Assembly: GCA_051651625.1 (NCBI GenBank) | Contig: JBOFSQ010000004.1 | Coordinates: forward strand, 1-11,815 | Direction of reading: 5' to 3' | From: JBOFSQ01 sp051651625 | GTDB lineage: Bacteria > Planctomycetota > Planctomycetia > Pirellulales > Thermoguttaceae | Length of the DNA stretch: 11,815 bases | Shown: in pieces, positions 1-6,641 of the stretch | How positions within the stretch are numbered: position 1 is the first letter of the stretch | How the letters are laid out: each line of letters opens with the position of its first letter | Notes under the pieces: generated by a model | Told to the model about the DNA's origin: nothing | What the model saw: the letters and a program-made list of their open reading frames with translations, nothing else | The model's database searches: none | Made by a program: the position numbers and the translations under genes

Positions 1-45
1 ATCGTCCATAACGCGTTGCCGCAACTCCATACCATAAACCTGCAT
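1..45 (-). CDS. IS630-family transposase, N-terminal start only (partial)
   Basis: Reading leftward from the ATG at 45-43, the first 15 codons give MQVYGMELRQRVMDD, and the frame is still open at the window edge. The pattern aromatic-x-x-[DE]-L-R-x-R-V is the usual opening of the helix-turn-helix domain of IS630-family (Tc1/mariner-like, DDE) transposases, which bind the element ends before cut-and-paste transposition into TA. A strong ribosome binding site, GGAGGG (58-53), lies 7 bases before the start. Only the first helix is visible and the catalytic domain is outside the window, so the call rests on a short motif. A stand-alone helix-turn-helix protein is possible. The element's end should lie a few tens of bases to the right, between this start and the sigma factor gene. 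Confidence 0.5.
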   Translation of the reverse strand, partial: MQVYGMELRQRVMDD

Positions 46-257
46 CGCAATTCCCTCCGTAGACGCAAACCAAATGTCAAGAACGGAAGTATACACAAAT
101 TCTCGACACTTTGGTATAGTAAATTGTAAACCGCTCTATTCGGTTAGTTCAGTCAATGAAAGAGTTTTTGTCCTTGCAAACAAGCGATGGATAGAGGTGA
201 TGAACTCGGCAAGCGTTGACGAAGATGTCCCTATTCCAACAATAGAAAAAGAATCCA
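46..257. other. Intergenic region between transposase start and sigma factor
   Basis: This is the divergent spacer between the transposase start and the sigma factor. It should hold the terminal repeat of the insertion sequence, probably around 90-120, where TATAC (91-95) and GTATA (113-117) mirror each other. The second copy of the repeat is outside the window, so the boundary cannot be fixed. A frame of 64 codons (74-268) is open here, but it has no ribosome binding site and no recognisable content. The promoter of the sigma factor must lie here or inside the element. Confidence 0.4.
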
Positions 258-989
258 ATGCAGAATAACTCTCCTCATCGCCACGACAACGACAGTTCTT
301 TCCACCGTTACCGCGACGGTGCCGTGGGTGTCACGGCGACGACGCTGGTACTTCGTCTTCGGGACGGCAACGGTATTGCGTGGGAGACTTTTGACAAGCT
401 CTATGTTCCGCTCATTCGTCTCTGGTGTCGCTGGGAGAACAAGCGTCTCGCCGAACCGTTAACGCGAGACGAACGCAAAGACATCACGTCGGCTGTTGTC
501 GAAAAGGTACTCAAGGCGTTGCGAAAAAAAGACGCCGCACCGGAAATCCGGTCGTTTCGCGGTTGGCTGCGAACGATCACGAAGCACTGCATCATTGACC
601 AACTCAAAAAGCGCAACAAAGACAAGGTTACTGGGCGTGTAATGAGTGATAGCGGTTTCATTGCGAAGCAGGCAGACCGTCAGGAAGAGCCGCTCGACTT
701 CGACGACGAACCGTCGGAGGAGTCGGAGAAAATTCTGCTTTTTCGCAACATACTCAAGCAGACCAAATCTGCGGATTCGGAGATTCTTCGTCTTCTACTG
801 GTCGTTGGCAAGACATCCAACGAAGTCGCCGCGACGATGCACATGACAGCGGCGAACGTCAGAAAAATCAAGCAACGAGAGTTAAAACGCATCCGCGACG
901 AATACACCGCCCTCGGTCTCGACGGCGAACTGCCAAACTCGCTGCTTCCGCAACTTGACACGCAAACGCTCGCCGAACGAACAACGTGA
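258..989 (+). CDS. ECF-type RNA polymerase sigma factor (sigma-70 family)
   Basis: This 243-residue protein has the two-domain layout of extracytoplasmic-function sigma factors, which direct RNA polymerase to small stress or envelope regulons. Region 2 spans about residues 28-121. It opens with TTLVLRLRDGNGIAWETF, a form common in planctomycete ECF factors, and ends with the DNA-recognition helix around FRGWLRTITKHCIIDQLKKR (100-119). Region 4 spans about 160-215, with a helix-turn-helix at TSNEVAATMHMTAANVRK (186-203). An acidic linker (146-158) joins the two, and a tail of about 25 residues follows region 4. The chosen ATG has only an A-rich stretch before it and no clear ribosome binding site; GTG at 324 is an alternative start that keeps region 2. 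No anti-sigma gene is adjacent: upstream is a transposase and downstream is a convergent glycosyltransferase. The target regulon is unknown. Confidence 0.88.
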   Translation: MQNNSPHRHDNDSSFHRYRDGAVGVTATTLVLRLRDGNGIAWETFDKLYVPLIRLWCRWENKRLAEPLTRDERKDITSAVVEKVLKALRKKDAAPEIRSFRGWLRTITKHCIIDQLKKRNKDKVTGRVMSDSGFIAKQADRQEEPLDFDDEPSEESEKILLFRNILKQTKSADSEILRLLLVVGKTSNEVAATMHMTAANVRKIKQRELKRIRDEYTALGLDGELPNSLLPQLDTQTLAERTT

Positions 990-997
990 AGTGTACG

Positions 998-1037
998 CGG
1001 ACGTTTTCGCTGTCCGTCAATACGGCGGAATACCGCC
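998..1037. terminator. Two short hairpins between convergent genes (possible terminator)
   Basis: The 61-base gap between the convergent sigma factor and glycosyltransferase genes holds two small stems: CGGAC (998-1002) with GTCCG (1012-1016), and GGCGG (1024-1028) with CCGCC (1033-1037, loop AATA). The second is followed on the plus strand by TCCTTT. The position suits a two-way terminator, but the stems are short and there is no proper T run. Confidence 0.3.
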
Positions 1038-1050
1038 TCCTTTCCGGCTA

Positions 1051-2157
1051 CTATTTTCGTGCCACGATGAAATCGTAAATCGCAATCAATCCTTCGGCAG
1101 AACGTTCAACAGTAAAAAGCTGCGCGACTCGTTCTTGTGCCGCGTGACGCTGGTTATCGCGGTGTGATGTGTCGGTAAGAAGTAGGCACATTTCTGCGGC
1201 AATTTCGGAATCGGTTACGATTGGTGGTAACGTCTCGCCGAAAATCTCTCGCGTACCGCCAACGTCACGAGCAACAACCGCTACGCCACTCAACGCCGAT
1301 TCCAACAAGACACGCCCAAACGGTTCTTCGTGCGCAGTGTGAACAAGCAACGTGAGTTCGGGAAGAATCACAGCAACGTCGTTGCGATGACCGAGAAAGT
1401 GAATTGGTCGAGTCGCAGCGTCGCGCCGAAGCGTCGTTTCAAGTGCGACCGATTCTTCTTTGCCCGACCACCGTTCGCCAACGATGAGCCAGTGCAAACG
1501 TGACTGCAACGATGGTTCGCGCGCGACAACCGAATCCCAAATATCAGGAATCGCCGCAACTCCTTTGCGAAGCGAAATCTGTCCCACCGTCGCAACGAGA
1601 ATCGCGTCGTCAGCGAGACCAAGTTCTCGGTGAAGAAATCGTGTCGGCGAACGTTCGCTCCACTGCGCAACATCGATCCCGTTGTAGATCACGCGCGTCT
1701 TGTCGGCGTGCAATCCTTGCGCGATGTGAAAACGTCGCACAGCATCCGAGACCGCAATGATCGCGTCGTGCGTATTGAGATCGCGAACGACGGCACTGGA
1801 GAGTCGAACGATGTCGCGGATGTGCGTCACCGCAGCTAGTCCGAGCGACTTCGCTACCACACCCGCGACACGTCCCATCGCCAAAGAATTCGAGTGAACA
1901 ATCGTCGTCTCACTCGCAACACGACGCAGAAACGTTTCGAGCAGTTCACGTTTCAACGCCAACGAAATTGCACCAGCGGGGTAGGGGAGTGGTAACGTTT
2001 CAACGCCGTCGTGCTGCAACGTCAGGCTCAACTCACTCTCCGGCGGCGCGGCAACGACAACTTCAAATCCACGTTGCCGCAACGTCGGTAACACCGCACG
2101 CAGCGAGTTTTCACCGCCACTGACTGAACCGTATTCACACAGAAACAAGAGTCGCAT
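1051..2157 (-). CDS. GT4-family glycosyltransferase
   Basis: This 368-residue protein has the GT-B fold signature of retaining GT4 (RfaB/WcaI-like) glycosyltransferases, which move a sugar from an activated nucleotide sugar to a lipid-, polysaccharide- or protein-linked acceptor at the cytoplasmic face of the membrane. The N-terminal Rossmann half starts MRLLFLCEYGSVSGGENSLR, with the glycine-rich acceptor-side loop. HSNSLAMGR (88-96) and VIYNGIDVAQW (156-166) are typical mid-chain elements. VGQISLRKG (191-199) opens the donor-binding half. The EX7E motif is present as E278-PFGRVLL-E286, followed by DVGGTREI (298-305). Length is normal for the family. The start overlaps the stop of the upstream beta-barrel gene as TGATG, so the two are probably translationally coupled. 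This suggests surface polysaccharide or glycoprotein synthesis; donor and acceptor cannot be read from sequence. Confidence 0.88.
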   Translation of the reverse strand: MRLLFLCEYGSVSGGENSLRAVLPTLRQRGFEVVVAAPPESELSLTLQHDGVETLPLPYPAGAISLALKRELLETFLRRVASETTIVHSNSLAMGRVAGVVAKSLGLAAVTHIRDIVRLSSAVVRDLNTHDAIIAVSDAVRRFHIAQGLHADKTRVIYNGIDVAQWSERSPTRFLHRELGLADDAILVATVGQISLRKGVAAIPDIWDSVVAREPSLQSRLHWLIVGERWSGKEESVALETTLRRDAATRPIHFLGHRNDVAVILPELTLLVHTAHEEPFGRVLLESALSGVAVVARDVGGTREIFGETLPPIVTDSEIAAEMCLLLTDTSHRDNQRHAAQERVAQLFTVERSAEGLIAIYDFIVARK

Positions 2158-3566
2158 CAGCGAATCGACGGGATGAGTGTTGTGCTGTCAACCACATCAA
2201 ACATCGGGCGGCTCATGTTGCACTGCCGCGACATCGCACCGCGACCGAGCGTCCAGACAAGATCGATCCCGACTCCCCAACTTTCTTTCGCTTGTCCACC
2301 AATGCCGCGCCCTTCTTTCGGGATGTACATCAAGACTTGCGAATTGATATAAAAACGGTCGCTGATCGGAATCTCATATTTAGCCCCAAAGATGCCGCCG
2401 CCAAGATTTGTCGTCCCACCGCTCAACGTACCAATGCCGCCACACACCATATTCTTGCGGATGAAAAGTGTGTAGTAGTCGAGCGGTTTGAACTCAATTT
2501 CTGGTGCTTCAGGTGCAAACGGAAGCATCACGTTGTTCCCGCTCGACATCGCTTTCGCACCAAGAAAACCAAACTCGTATTGACCGAGCGTTCGCACAGA
2601 AAGTTCCATCCGTAGTTGTTCCATACGAATGTGACTGTAGAAATCTTCCTGCATCCAGTCGTAGACAATACCAGCTTGAAAACGCGAGAAGTGATTGCGG
2701 AGAAAAACGCCAGCCGTAATCGCGTGCTGGTTGCGGCTGCCACTGCCAAACGCCGTTCCGGTGAGGTTTGTCTGCGTAGCACGATACCCAACTTGGCCCG
2801 AAATGAACTGCTGCGGCGTAATCGGCATCGACCAGTTAAACCCTTCCGCAAACCCGAAATTGCTGTTTTGGCCGAAGTCGATTGCACCTTGAAATCCGGT
2901 AACGCCTACATTAATCGACAGGTTTCCGAGACGCGAAAAACCCATATCCCAAATCGACCCTTCTGGCCCACACGACATTTCACACGGCATGAATCCATCA
3001 CACCAACCGTCAGCGATGATTTCGTCTTCGCACAACTCCGACGGATAATACGAAGCAACGTTTTCCCACTGGGCGTTCTCTGTTTCGTCCGCAACGTCGT
3101 TCACAATGCTGCTGCCAGCAGGTAACCACTTGCTCGTTGGACTCTCGGCCTCGACCGGCAACGTTGTTGTACGCCCCGACTGCGGCGGTGCGAGGTGTGG
3201 AACTTTCTCCGGCACTACCGTCTCACGCACGATGCGCGGCGTCGTCACTGGCCGCGCTGGCGTATCTGGTGAGAAGTCACGCGGCGGACGAGTCAAACCA
3301 GAACCGGTTGGCTCAAGCCGTTCGTCGAGAGCAGGGTCGGGTGCTCCAGCGGCAAGCAAAATCGGCCCGCGCCCAACTTGCGGCGACGGAATCGCTCGCG
3401 GTCGCGCCGGACGCTGCGTTTCAACGTTACCAACGATTACTTCGCTCGACAGCCCCGAAACTGGTGTACCCGCAACCGCCGTCCACTCGCCACCAGACGC
3501 GAAGACGCCCGCTGCACACGTCACGACACCGCAACACCCAAACACTCGCAAACTCTTTGGCAACAT
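2157..3566 (-). CDS. Secreted planctomycete beta-barrel-like outer envelope protein
   Basis: From the ATG at 3566 this is a 469-residue exported protein. The frame is open 14 codons further up, but 3566 is preferred because GGAGGG (3579-3574) sits 7 bases before it and the protein then starts with a signal peptide: MLPKSLRVFG, a hydrophobic stretch with several Cys, and a likely cut after VFA (about residue 23). Residues 45-140 are a Pro/Thr/Arg-rich linker. A Cys cluster follows at 179, 189, 195 and 199. From about 214 to 445 the chain is Gly/aromatic-rich with alternating strands (NLSINVGVTGFQGAIDFG, NFGFAEGFNWSMP, QVGYRATQTNLTG), as in the large planctomycete families of presumed outer-membrane barrels or porins (BBP7-like or a related DUF family). 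The exact family name is uncertain and no substrate can be inferred. It is first in a two-gene operon with the glycosyltransferase. Confidence 0.75.
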   Translation of the reverse strand: MLPKSLRVFGCCGVVTCAAGVFASGGEWTAVAGTPVSGLSSEVIVGNVETQRPARPRAIPSPQVGRGPILLAAGAPDPALDERLEPTGSGLTRPPRDFSPDTPARPVTTPRIVRETVVPEKVPHLAPPQSGRTTTLPVEAESPTSKWLPAGSSIVNDVADETENAQWENVASYYPSELCEDEIIADGWCDGFMPCEMSCGPEGSIWDMGFSRLGNLSINVGVTGFQGAIDFGQNSNFGFAEGFNWSMPITPQQFISGQVGYRATQTNLTGTAFGSGSRNQHAITAGVFLRNHFSRFQAGIVYDWMQEDFYSHIRMEQLRMELSVRTLGQYEFGFLGAKAMSSGNNVMLPFAPEAPEIEFKPLDYYTLFIRKNMVCGGIGTLSGGTTNLGGGIFGAKYEIPISDRFYINSQVLMYIPKEGRGIGGQAKESWGVGIDLVWTLGRGAMSRQCNMSRPMFDVVDSTTLIPSIR

Positions 3567-4036
3567 CGCAAATCCCTCCGCAAAACGTACCCAAACTCTT
3601 GACGCCAAAGCGGCGTCCAGCCGGTTATCGGCCCCGCGTAACCGTTACACAAGCTATAACCGGAAAATTCACGCAATTCTCACCAACTTCCAGTGTGGAC
3701 GAAATAACGCGAACGCCTTCTCGCACCTCGCAATGTTTCCCAATTTCTCCGTCTTCCCTCTCCCCAGATTTTAAGAAGGTAGTGGTAATATTCTGGTAGG
3801 AAACGTTGTTGAAAACGAACGGTTAATAAGCGTTTGAGACCGAAGAACGCAGCACGAACGCCAATGTCAAGAAGTGTGGAAAACGTGTCAGCAGATTGAC
3901 GTTCACAAGTAGACAAACGGTGAACAATACGCTGTCAGTGTCGATGAACCACAGTTTTGCGAACACCGAGAGCGGTCACAAAACACCAAACCAGCAAACA
4001 ACCAACAGGTTTTCCCAGTCGCCGCCGCTTGCGCGT
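3567..4036. other. Intergenic region upstream of the beta-barrel operon
   Basis: About 470 bases lie between the end of the TsaC-phosphatase gene and the beta-barrel start, both on the minus strand. I see no convincing gene; a 78-codon minus-strand frame (3680-3916) has no ribosome binding site and a composition unlike a protein. In the probable 5' leader of the beta-barrel mRNA there is a hairpin, GACGCC (3601-3606) with GGCGTC (3612-3617), loop of five. Farther out an 8-base perfect inverted repeat pairs CCGGTTAT (3621-3628) with ATAACCGG (3656-3663). A 6-base pair, GTTCAC (3901-3906) with GTGAAC (3920-3925), could be an operator or chance. The operon promoter should be here, but I cannot place it. 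Confidence 0.45.
3601..3617 (-). repeat. Leader hairpin upstream of beta-barrel gene
   Basis: GACGCC and GGCGTC form a perfect six-base-pair stem with a five-base loop. It ends 21 bases before the ribosome binding site at 3579-3574 of the beta-barrel gene. It could affect mRNA stability or translation; nothing shows which. Confidence 0.35.
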
Positions 4037-5140
4037 TCAGACAATTTCGCGTATTCTCGTTTTGAGGGCGGCGCGGATTTGGTCGGCGCAGAGTTGGTAA
4101 TCGGCGAGAGTGCCGCCGAACGGGTCGGCTACATCGCCGCCATCAGGGCGGAGAACGGCGACGCGAGAATCGGCGTCGGGCCATTGCGACAGGATTGCGT
4201 CGCGGTGCTGGCGCGTCAAAACGAAGATGAAGTCGGCGAAACGGACGTGCTGTTCGGTGAGTCGTTGTGAACGGTGTTGGGCGAGCGAGAGTCCAGCATC
4301 GGCGACAACGGTTTGGGCGTGGAAACTTGCTGGCTGCTGTGCCCCAGCCGCGATCCCCGCCGATAGCACGACGTAACCTCGGTTTTCCAAATCGTCTGGC
4401 GAACATTGGAGCCGTTCCGCAAGAAGTGACTCGCACAACACCTCCGCCATCGGACTGCGACAAGTGTTTCCCGTACACACGAAGAGTACGAGCGTTGCGG
4501 TGAGTCGTTCGAGTGTTTGTTGCGTGATCGTTCCTTCACGCAGCACGACGAAACTGTTTCCCGTGACCTTCACGACCGTCGATGCGAGTGCATTGGTGTT
4601 CACGTCGGGATCGGCGACGATGGTAACGTCGTCACCGACGATGGTTGCGATCTCGTGCAACGATGTTGCTGGAGGATCGCCGGTACGGTTGACGCTTGTG
4701 AGAACTATCGGTTCGCCGAGTTCGTGCAAGATGCGGTGTGCGATAGGGTGAGCAGGGGAGCGGAAACCGACGAAGCCGTCTTGCTCTACGACGCTGCGGA
4801 CCGCAGCGGGCAAATGTGAAATCGCGCCATCTGGCGGCGTTTCCAGCACGAGCGTAATCGGTCCGGGTAGAGAACGTCGCGCGAGACGCCGACCAAGTCC
4901 GACCAAATCTGGGATGAACTCGTCGAGTTCTTCGAGACTGCCGATGGCGAGTGTGAGAGGATGTCTGCTGCTGCGTCCTTTGATTTCCAAAACTTTTGCG
5001 ACGCCGCGTTCGCTGCTTGCTCGCGCAGCGAGTCCGTAGATCGTTTCCGTTGGGAGTACGACAACTTTGTCGTCGCGCAAGTCGGCGACAGCTTTTGCGA
5101 TGGCTTGTGCGGTGTTGGCATCGAGAGTTTCACGTTCGAT
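4037..5140 (-). CDS. tsaC: Fusion: TsaC/Sua5 threonylcarbamoyl-AMP synthase + low-MW protein (arginine?) phosphatase
   Basis: Two enzymes share one chain. Residues below count from the TTG at 5080. Residues 1-190 are a YrdC/Sua5/TsaC domain, which makes threonylcarbamoyl-AMP from Thr, bicarbonate and ATP for t6A at position 37 of ANN-decoding tRNAs: LPTETIYGL (9-17), KGR (34-36), PLTLAI (41-46), and SVNRTG (129-134) in place of the usual SANxSG. Residues 196-347 are a low-molecular-weight phosphatase: CTGNTCRSPMAE with C202-X5-R208, and acid D319 in DPFGG. The Thr before the second Cys of the loop matches the arginine phosphatase YwlE, so phosphoarginine is a plausible substrate. TTG 5080 would cut the first TsaC helix, which is encoded upstream (AQAIAKAVADL). 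The frame is open only to a TGA at 5146-5144, and the best start is ATC 5140, six bases after GAGAGG. It overlaps the ABC ATPase gene by 11 bases. Confidence 0.88.
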   Translation of the reverse strand: MERETLDANTAQAIAKAVADLRDDKVVVLPTETIYGLAARASSERGVAKVLEIKGRSSRHPLTLAIGSLEELDEFIPDLVGLGRRLARRSLPGPITLVLETPPDGAISHLPAAVRSVVEQDGFVGFRSPAHPIAHRILHELGEPIVLTSVNRTGDPPATSLHEIATIVGDDVTIVADPDVNTNALASTVVKVTGNSFVVLREGTITQQTLERLTATLVLFVCTGNTCRSPMAEVLCESLLAERLQCSPDDLENRGYVVLSAGIAAGAQQPASFHAQTVVADAGLSLAQHRSQRLTEQHVRFADFIFVLTRQHRDAILSQWPDADSRVAVLRPDGGDVADPFGGTLADYQLCADQIRAALKTRIREIV

Positions 5141-5837
5141 TGTTCACCTCTCTTTCGATGTGTCCATCTTTGAGCCAGACGACGCGGCGTGCGCGTGCGC
5201 CGACTTCGTTTTCGTGTGTGACGAGGATGATTGTACGTCCTTCGCTGTGGAGCCGGTCGAAGAGTGACAGTATTTCTTCGGTGGTTTTGGAGTCGAGATT
5301 TCCTGTCGGTTCGTCGGCAAGAATGAAGAACGGGTCGTTGACGAGACTCCGCGCTATGGCGACACGCTGTTGTTGTCCACCGGAGAGTTGTGTGGGTCGG
5401 TGTCCGAGTCGGTCTTCGAGGCCGACGAGACACGCTAGTTCGCGGCACCGCTCGCGTGCAGCCTTCGTTACATGTGACTGGTAAAAGAGCGGCACTTCGA
5501 TGTTTTCAATCACCGAAAGTTGCTGGATGAGATTGTACGACTGGAAAACAAACCCGATTTTTCCACCGCGAATTGTCGAGAGGGCGTCGTCATCGAGTGC
5601 GGTGACTTCGTGTTCGCCGAGAAAAATCTTTCCCGACGTTGGTCGGTCAAGACATCCGAGCAAGTTCAGGAGCGTGCTTTTTCCTGACCCCGACGCTCCC
5701 ATCAAGGCGAGATAATCGCCTTGGGGAACGTCCAAGTTTATGCCGCGAAGTGCCCGCACCGTCTCGCCTTTGAGCGGGTACTCTTTGACGACGTCTTCGA
5801 ACTTTGCGGCTAGTGTGTTCAAGGTTTTCCCCAACAT
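5130..5837 (-). CDS. ABC transporter ATP-binding protein, MacB/LolD type
   Basis: This 235-residue ATPase powers a transporter of the MacB/LolD/FtsE group (type VII ABC systems: lipoprotein release, macrolide or peptide export, mechanotransmission). All motifs are intact: Walker A GASGSGKST (47-55), Q-loop Q99 in FVFQSYNLI, signature LSGGQQQR (151-158), Walker B ILADEP (172-177) and H-loop H208 in VTHE. EYPLKGETVRALRGINLDV (19-37) is the opening typical of MacB-type ATPases. The start at 5837 has only AAAGAG just before it, a weak ribosome binding site. No permease or membrane-fusion gene is next to it: upstream is a 900-base gap and downstream is the overlapping TsaC-phosphatase gene. The partner is elsewhere or has been lost, so the substrate is open. 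Confidence 0.9.
   Translation of the reverse strand: MLGKTLNTLAAKFEDVVKEYPLKGETVRALRGINLDVPQGDYLALMGASGSGKSTLLNLLGCLDRPTSGKIFLGEHEVTALDDDALSTIRGGKIGFVFQSYNLIQQLSVIENIEVPLFYQSHVTKAARERCRELACLVGLEDRLGHRPTQLSGGQQQRVAIARSLVNDPFFILADEPTGNLDSKTTEEILSLFDRLHSEGRTIILVTHENEVGARARRVVWLKDGHIEREVNNRT
5147..5152 (-). promoter_or_regulatory. Ribosome binding site pointing to an ATC start
   Basis: GAGAGGTGA (5152-5144, minus strand) contains AGGTGA, complementary to the 3' end of 16S rRNA, and sits inside the last codons of the ABC ATPase gene. Six bases after GAGAGG, in the TsaC frame, is ATC (5140-5138). The in-frame stop TGA is two codons upstream of the ATC, so the coding region cannot begin earlier. 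Confidence 0.45.
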
Positions 5838-5912
5838 CTCTTTGTTGAAAAGTTTTTGGATGGAGGTGGGGTATCAGTCAATTTTCCGGTACCGTTCGCG
5901 CCTTGTTCCGTC

Positions 5913-5935
5913 ATTCCCGCCTACTCGGCGGGAAT
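5913..5935. repeat. ATTCCCGCC/GGCGGGAAT palindrome
   Basis: A nine-base-pair perfect stem with the five-base loop TACTC forms inside the left outer arm of the nested element. Palindromes of the ATTCCC-N-GGGAAT kind recur as dispersed short repeats in many bacteria. The mirrored copy at 6115-6148 keeps the layout but has drifted. Confidence 0.55.
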
Positions 5936-5990
5936 CTAGTACAATGTTACCGAATTAACATTCGACACTGTTTACAGTTGCCGCGCATAC

Positions 5991-6087
5991 CAGCCCGAAA
6001 CGTAGCGTAGCGTAGTGAGGGGAGTGAAGACTCTGCGTTCGTCAACGTCGTCACTTCCCTCACTCCGCTACGCTACGTTTCGGGCTG
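5991..6087. repeat. 37-base inverted repeat, two mismatches
   Basis: The left arm begins CAGCCCGAAACGTAGCG and the right arm is its reverse complement over 37 bases except two positions; the loop is 6028-6050. The left arm also carries a short tandem GTAGC GTAGC GTAG. It could act as a factor-independent transcription barrier between the ABC ATPase region and the secreted-protein gene, but no T run follows, so a mobile or REP-like origin is more likely. Confidence 0.7.
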
Positions 6088-6365
6088 TTGTACGAAGCGT
6101 ATTTTGCGAAATGGTGTACTAGGCCCCCGCCGAATACGCGGGCGTGACGAACGCGGGAAGCGGCCATGAGCGGTTAACGAAAACCGACAGGTACGCGGCA
6201 ACGTGTCGCTTGTTACCCCCCTGTCCGGAAAACGCAGAGCGGAGACGGATTATAGTGGGCACAAAACACCACGCAAGCCACCCCGATTGCACGCGGCCAG
6301 TTAAGATCTTTGTCGTCCTACACATGTTTGTTGCTCATTTCGGGAAGAGCTAACGAGAAACCCAA

Positions 6366-6397
6366 GTTATGCGCAAAGTGGGTGCATTGCGCATAAC
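6366..6397. repeat. 11-base perfect inverted repeat GTTATGCGCAA / TTGCGCATAAC
   Basis: The arms 6366-6376 and 6387-6397 match perfectly around a 10-base spacer. The arms resemble half-sites of tyrosine recombinases, but their orientation and spacing are not those of dif. It could be a recombination or attachment site, a dimeric regulator site for the gene at 6742, or a decayed repeat. Confidence 0.6.
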
Positions 6398-6641
6398 AAG
6401 AAGGTTTTGGATTGCGTGTAGTGCGTTGTGTCGTTGTCGTCGGTATCAAGAGAAATTCTGCCATCCTTACATCCATCATTGGCTCGTGCCAGTGTCAACC
6501 CGAAACAAACGCAGAACCAAACTTCCCGCTTTACCAAAAACTCCTATTGCACCAACCACCACGGTGCCACATTCTACCAAGCCGCCCCTGTCTGCCCAAA
6601 ATGTCAGCCAGACATGTGTAGAATGACAAGCCGCTTGGGGA

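Larger units (their letters stand above)
5910..6148. repeat. Nested inverted-repeat (MITE-like) element
   Basis: The outer arms 5910-5943 and 6115-6148 are inverted copies of a 34-base sequence, about 27 of 34 identical, with the core GTCA-CCCGC-TA-TCGGCGGG-CTAGTACA. Inside them, arms 5991-6027 and 6051-6087 are 37 bases each with only two mismatches, around a 23-base loop. The two pairs have nearly the same centre (about 6029 and 6039). No transposase is inside. This is the architecture of a non-autonomous palindromic or MITE-like repeat, or a REP-type unit. A transcript through the inner arms would form a very stable hairpin. Confidence 0.6.

Noticed and set aside
74..268. 64-codon plus-strand frame overlapping the sigma factor start
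   Set aside because: It has no ribosome binding site and no recognisable content, it uses AGA and ATA codons unlike the neighbours, and it lies where the insertion-sequence end is expected.
3106..3799. Two plus-strand frames of about 220 codons opposite the beta-barrel gene
   Set aside because: They are antisense to the Pro-rich linker and signal peptide of a better-supported gene, and their Arg/Ser/Thr-rich products look like reverse translations of it.
3680..3916. 78-codon minus-strand frame in the gap before the beta-barrel gene
   Set aside because: It has no ribosome binding site and an Arg-rich, aromatic-rich composition typical of noncoding frames.
5910..6148. CRISPR array or tRNA gene
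   Set aside because: The repeats are inverted, not direct and regularly spaced, and no cloverleaf or cas gene is seen anywhere in the window.
6119..6325. 68-codon minus-strand frame ending in a repeat
   Set aside because: Its last residues are simply the translation of the outer repeat arm at 6115-6148, and it has no start signal.
6366..6397. Possible dif (XerCD) site
   Set aside because: The arm sequence recalls the XerC half-site GCGCATAA, but the half-sites face the wrong way and the spacer is 10 rather than 6 bases.
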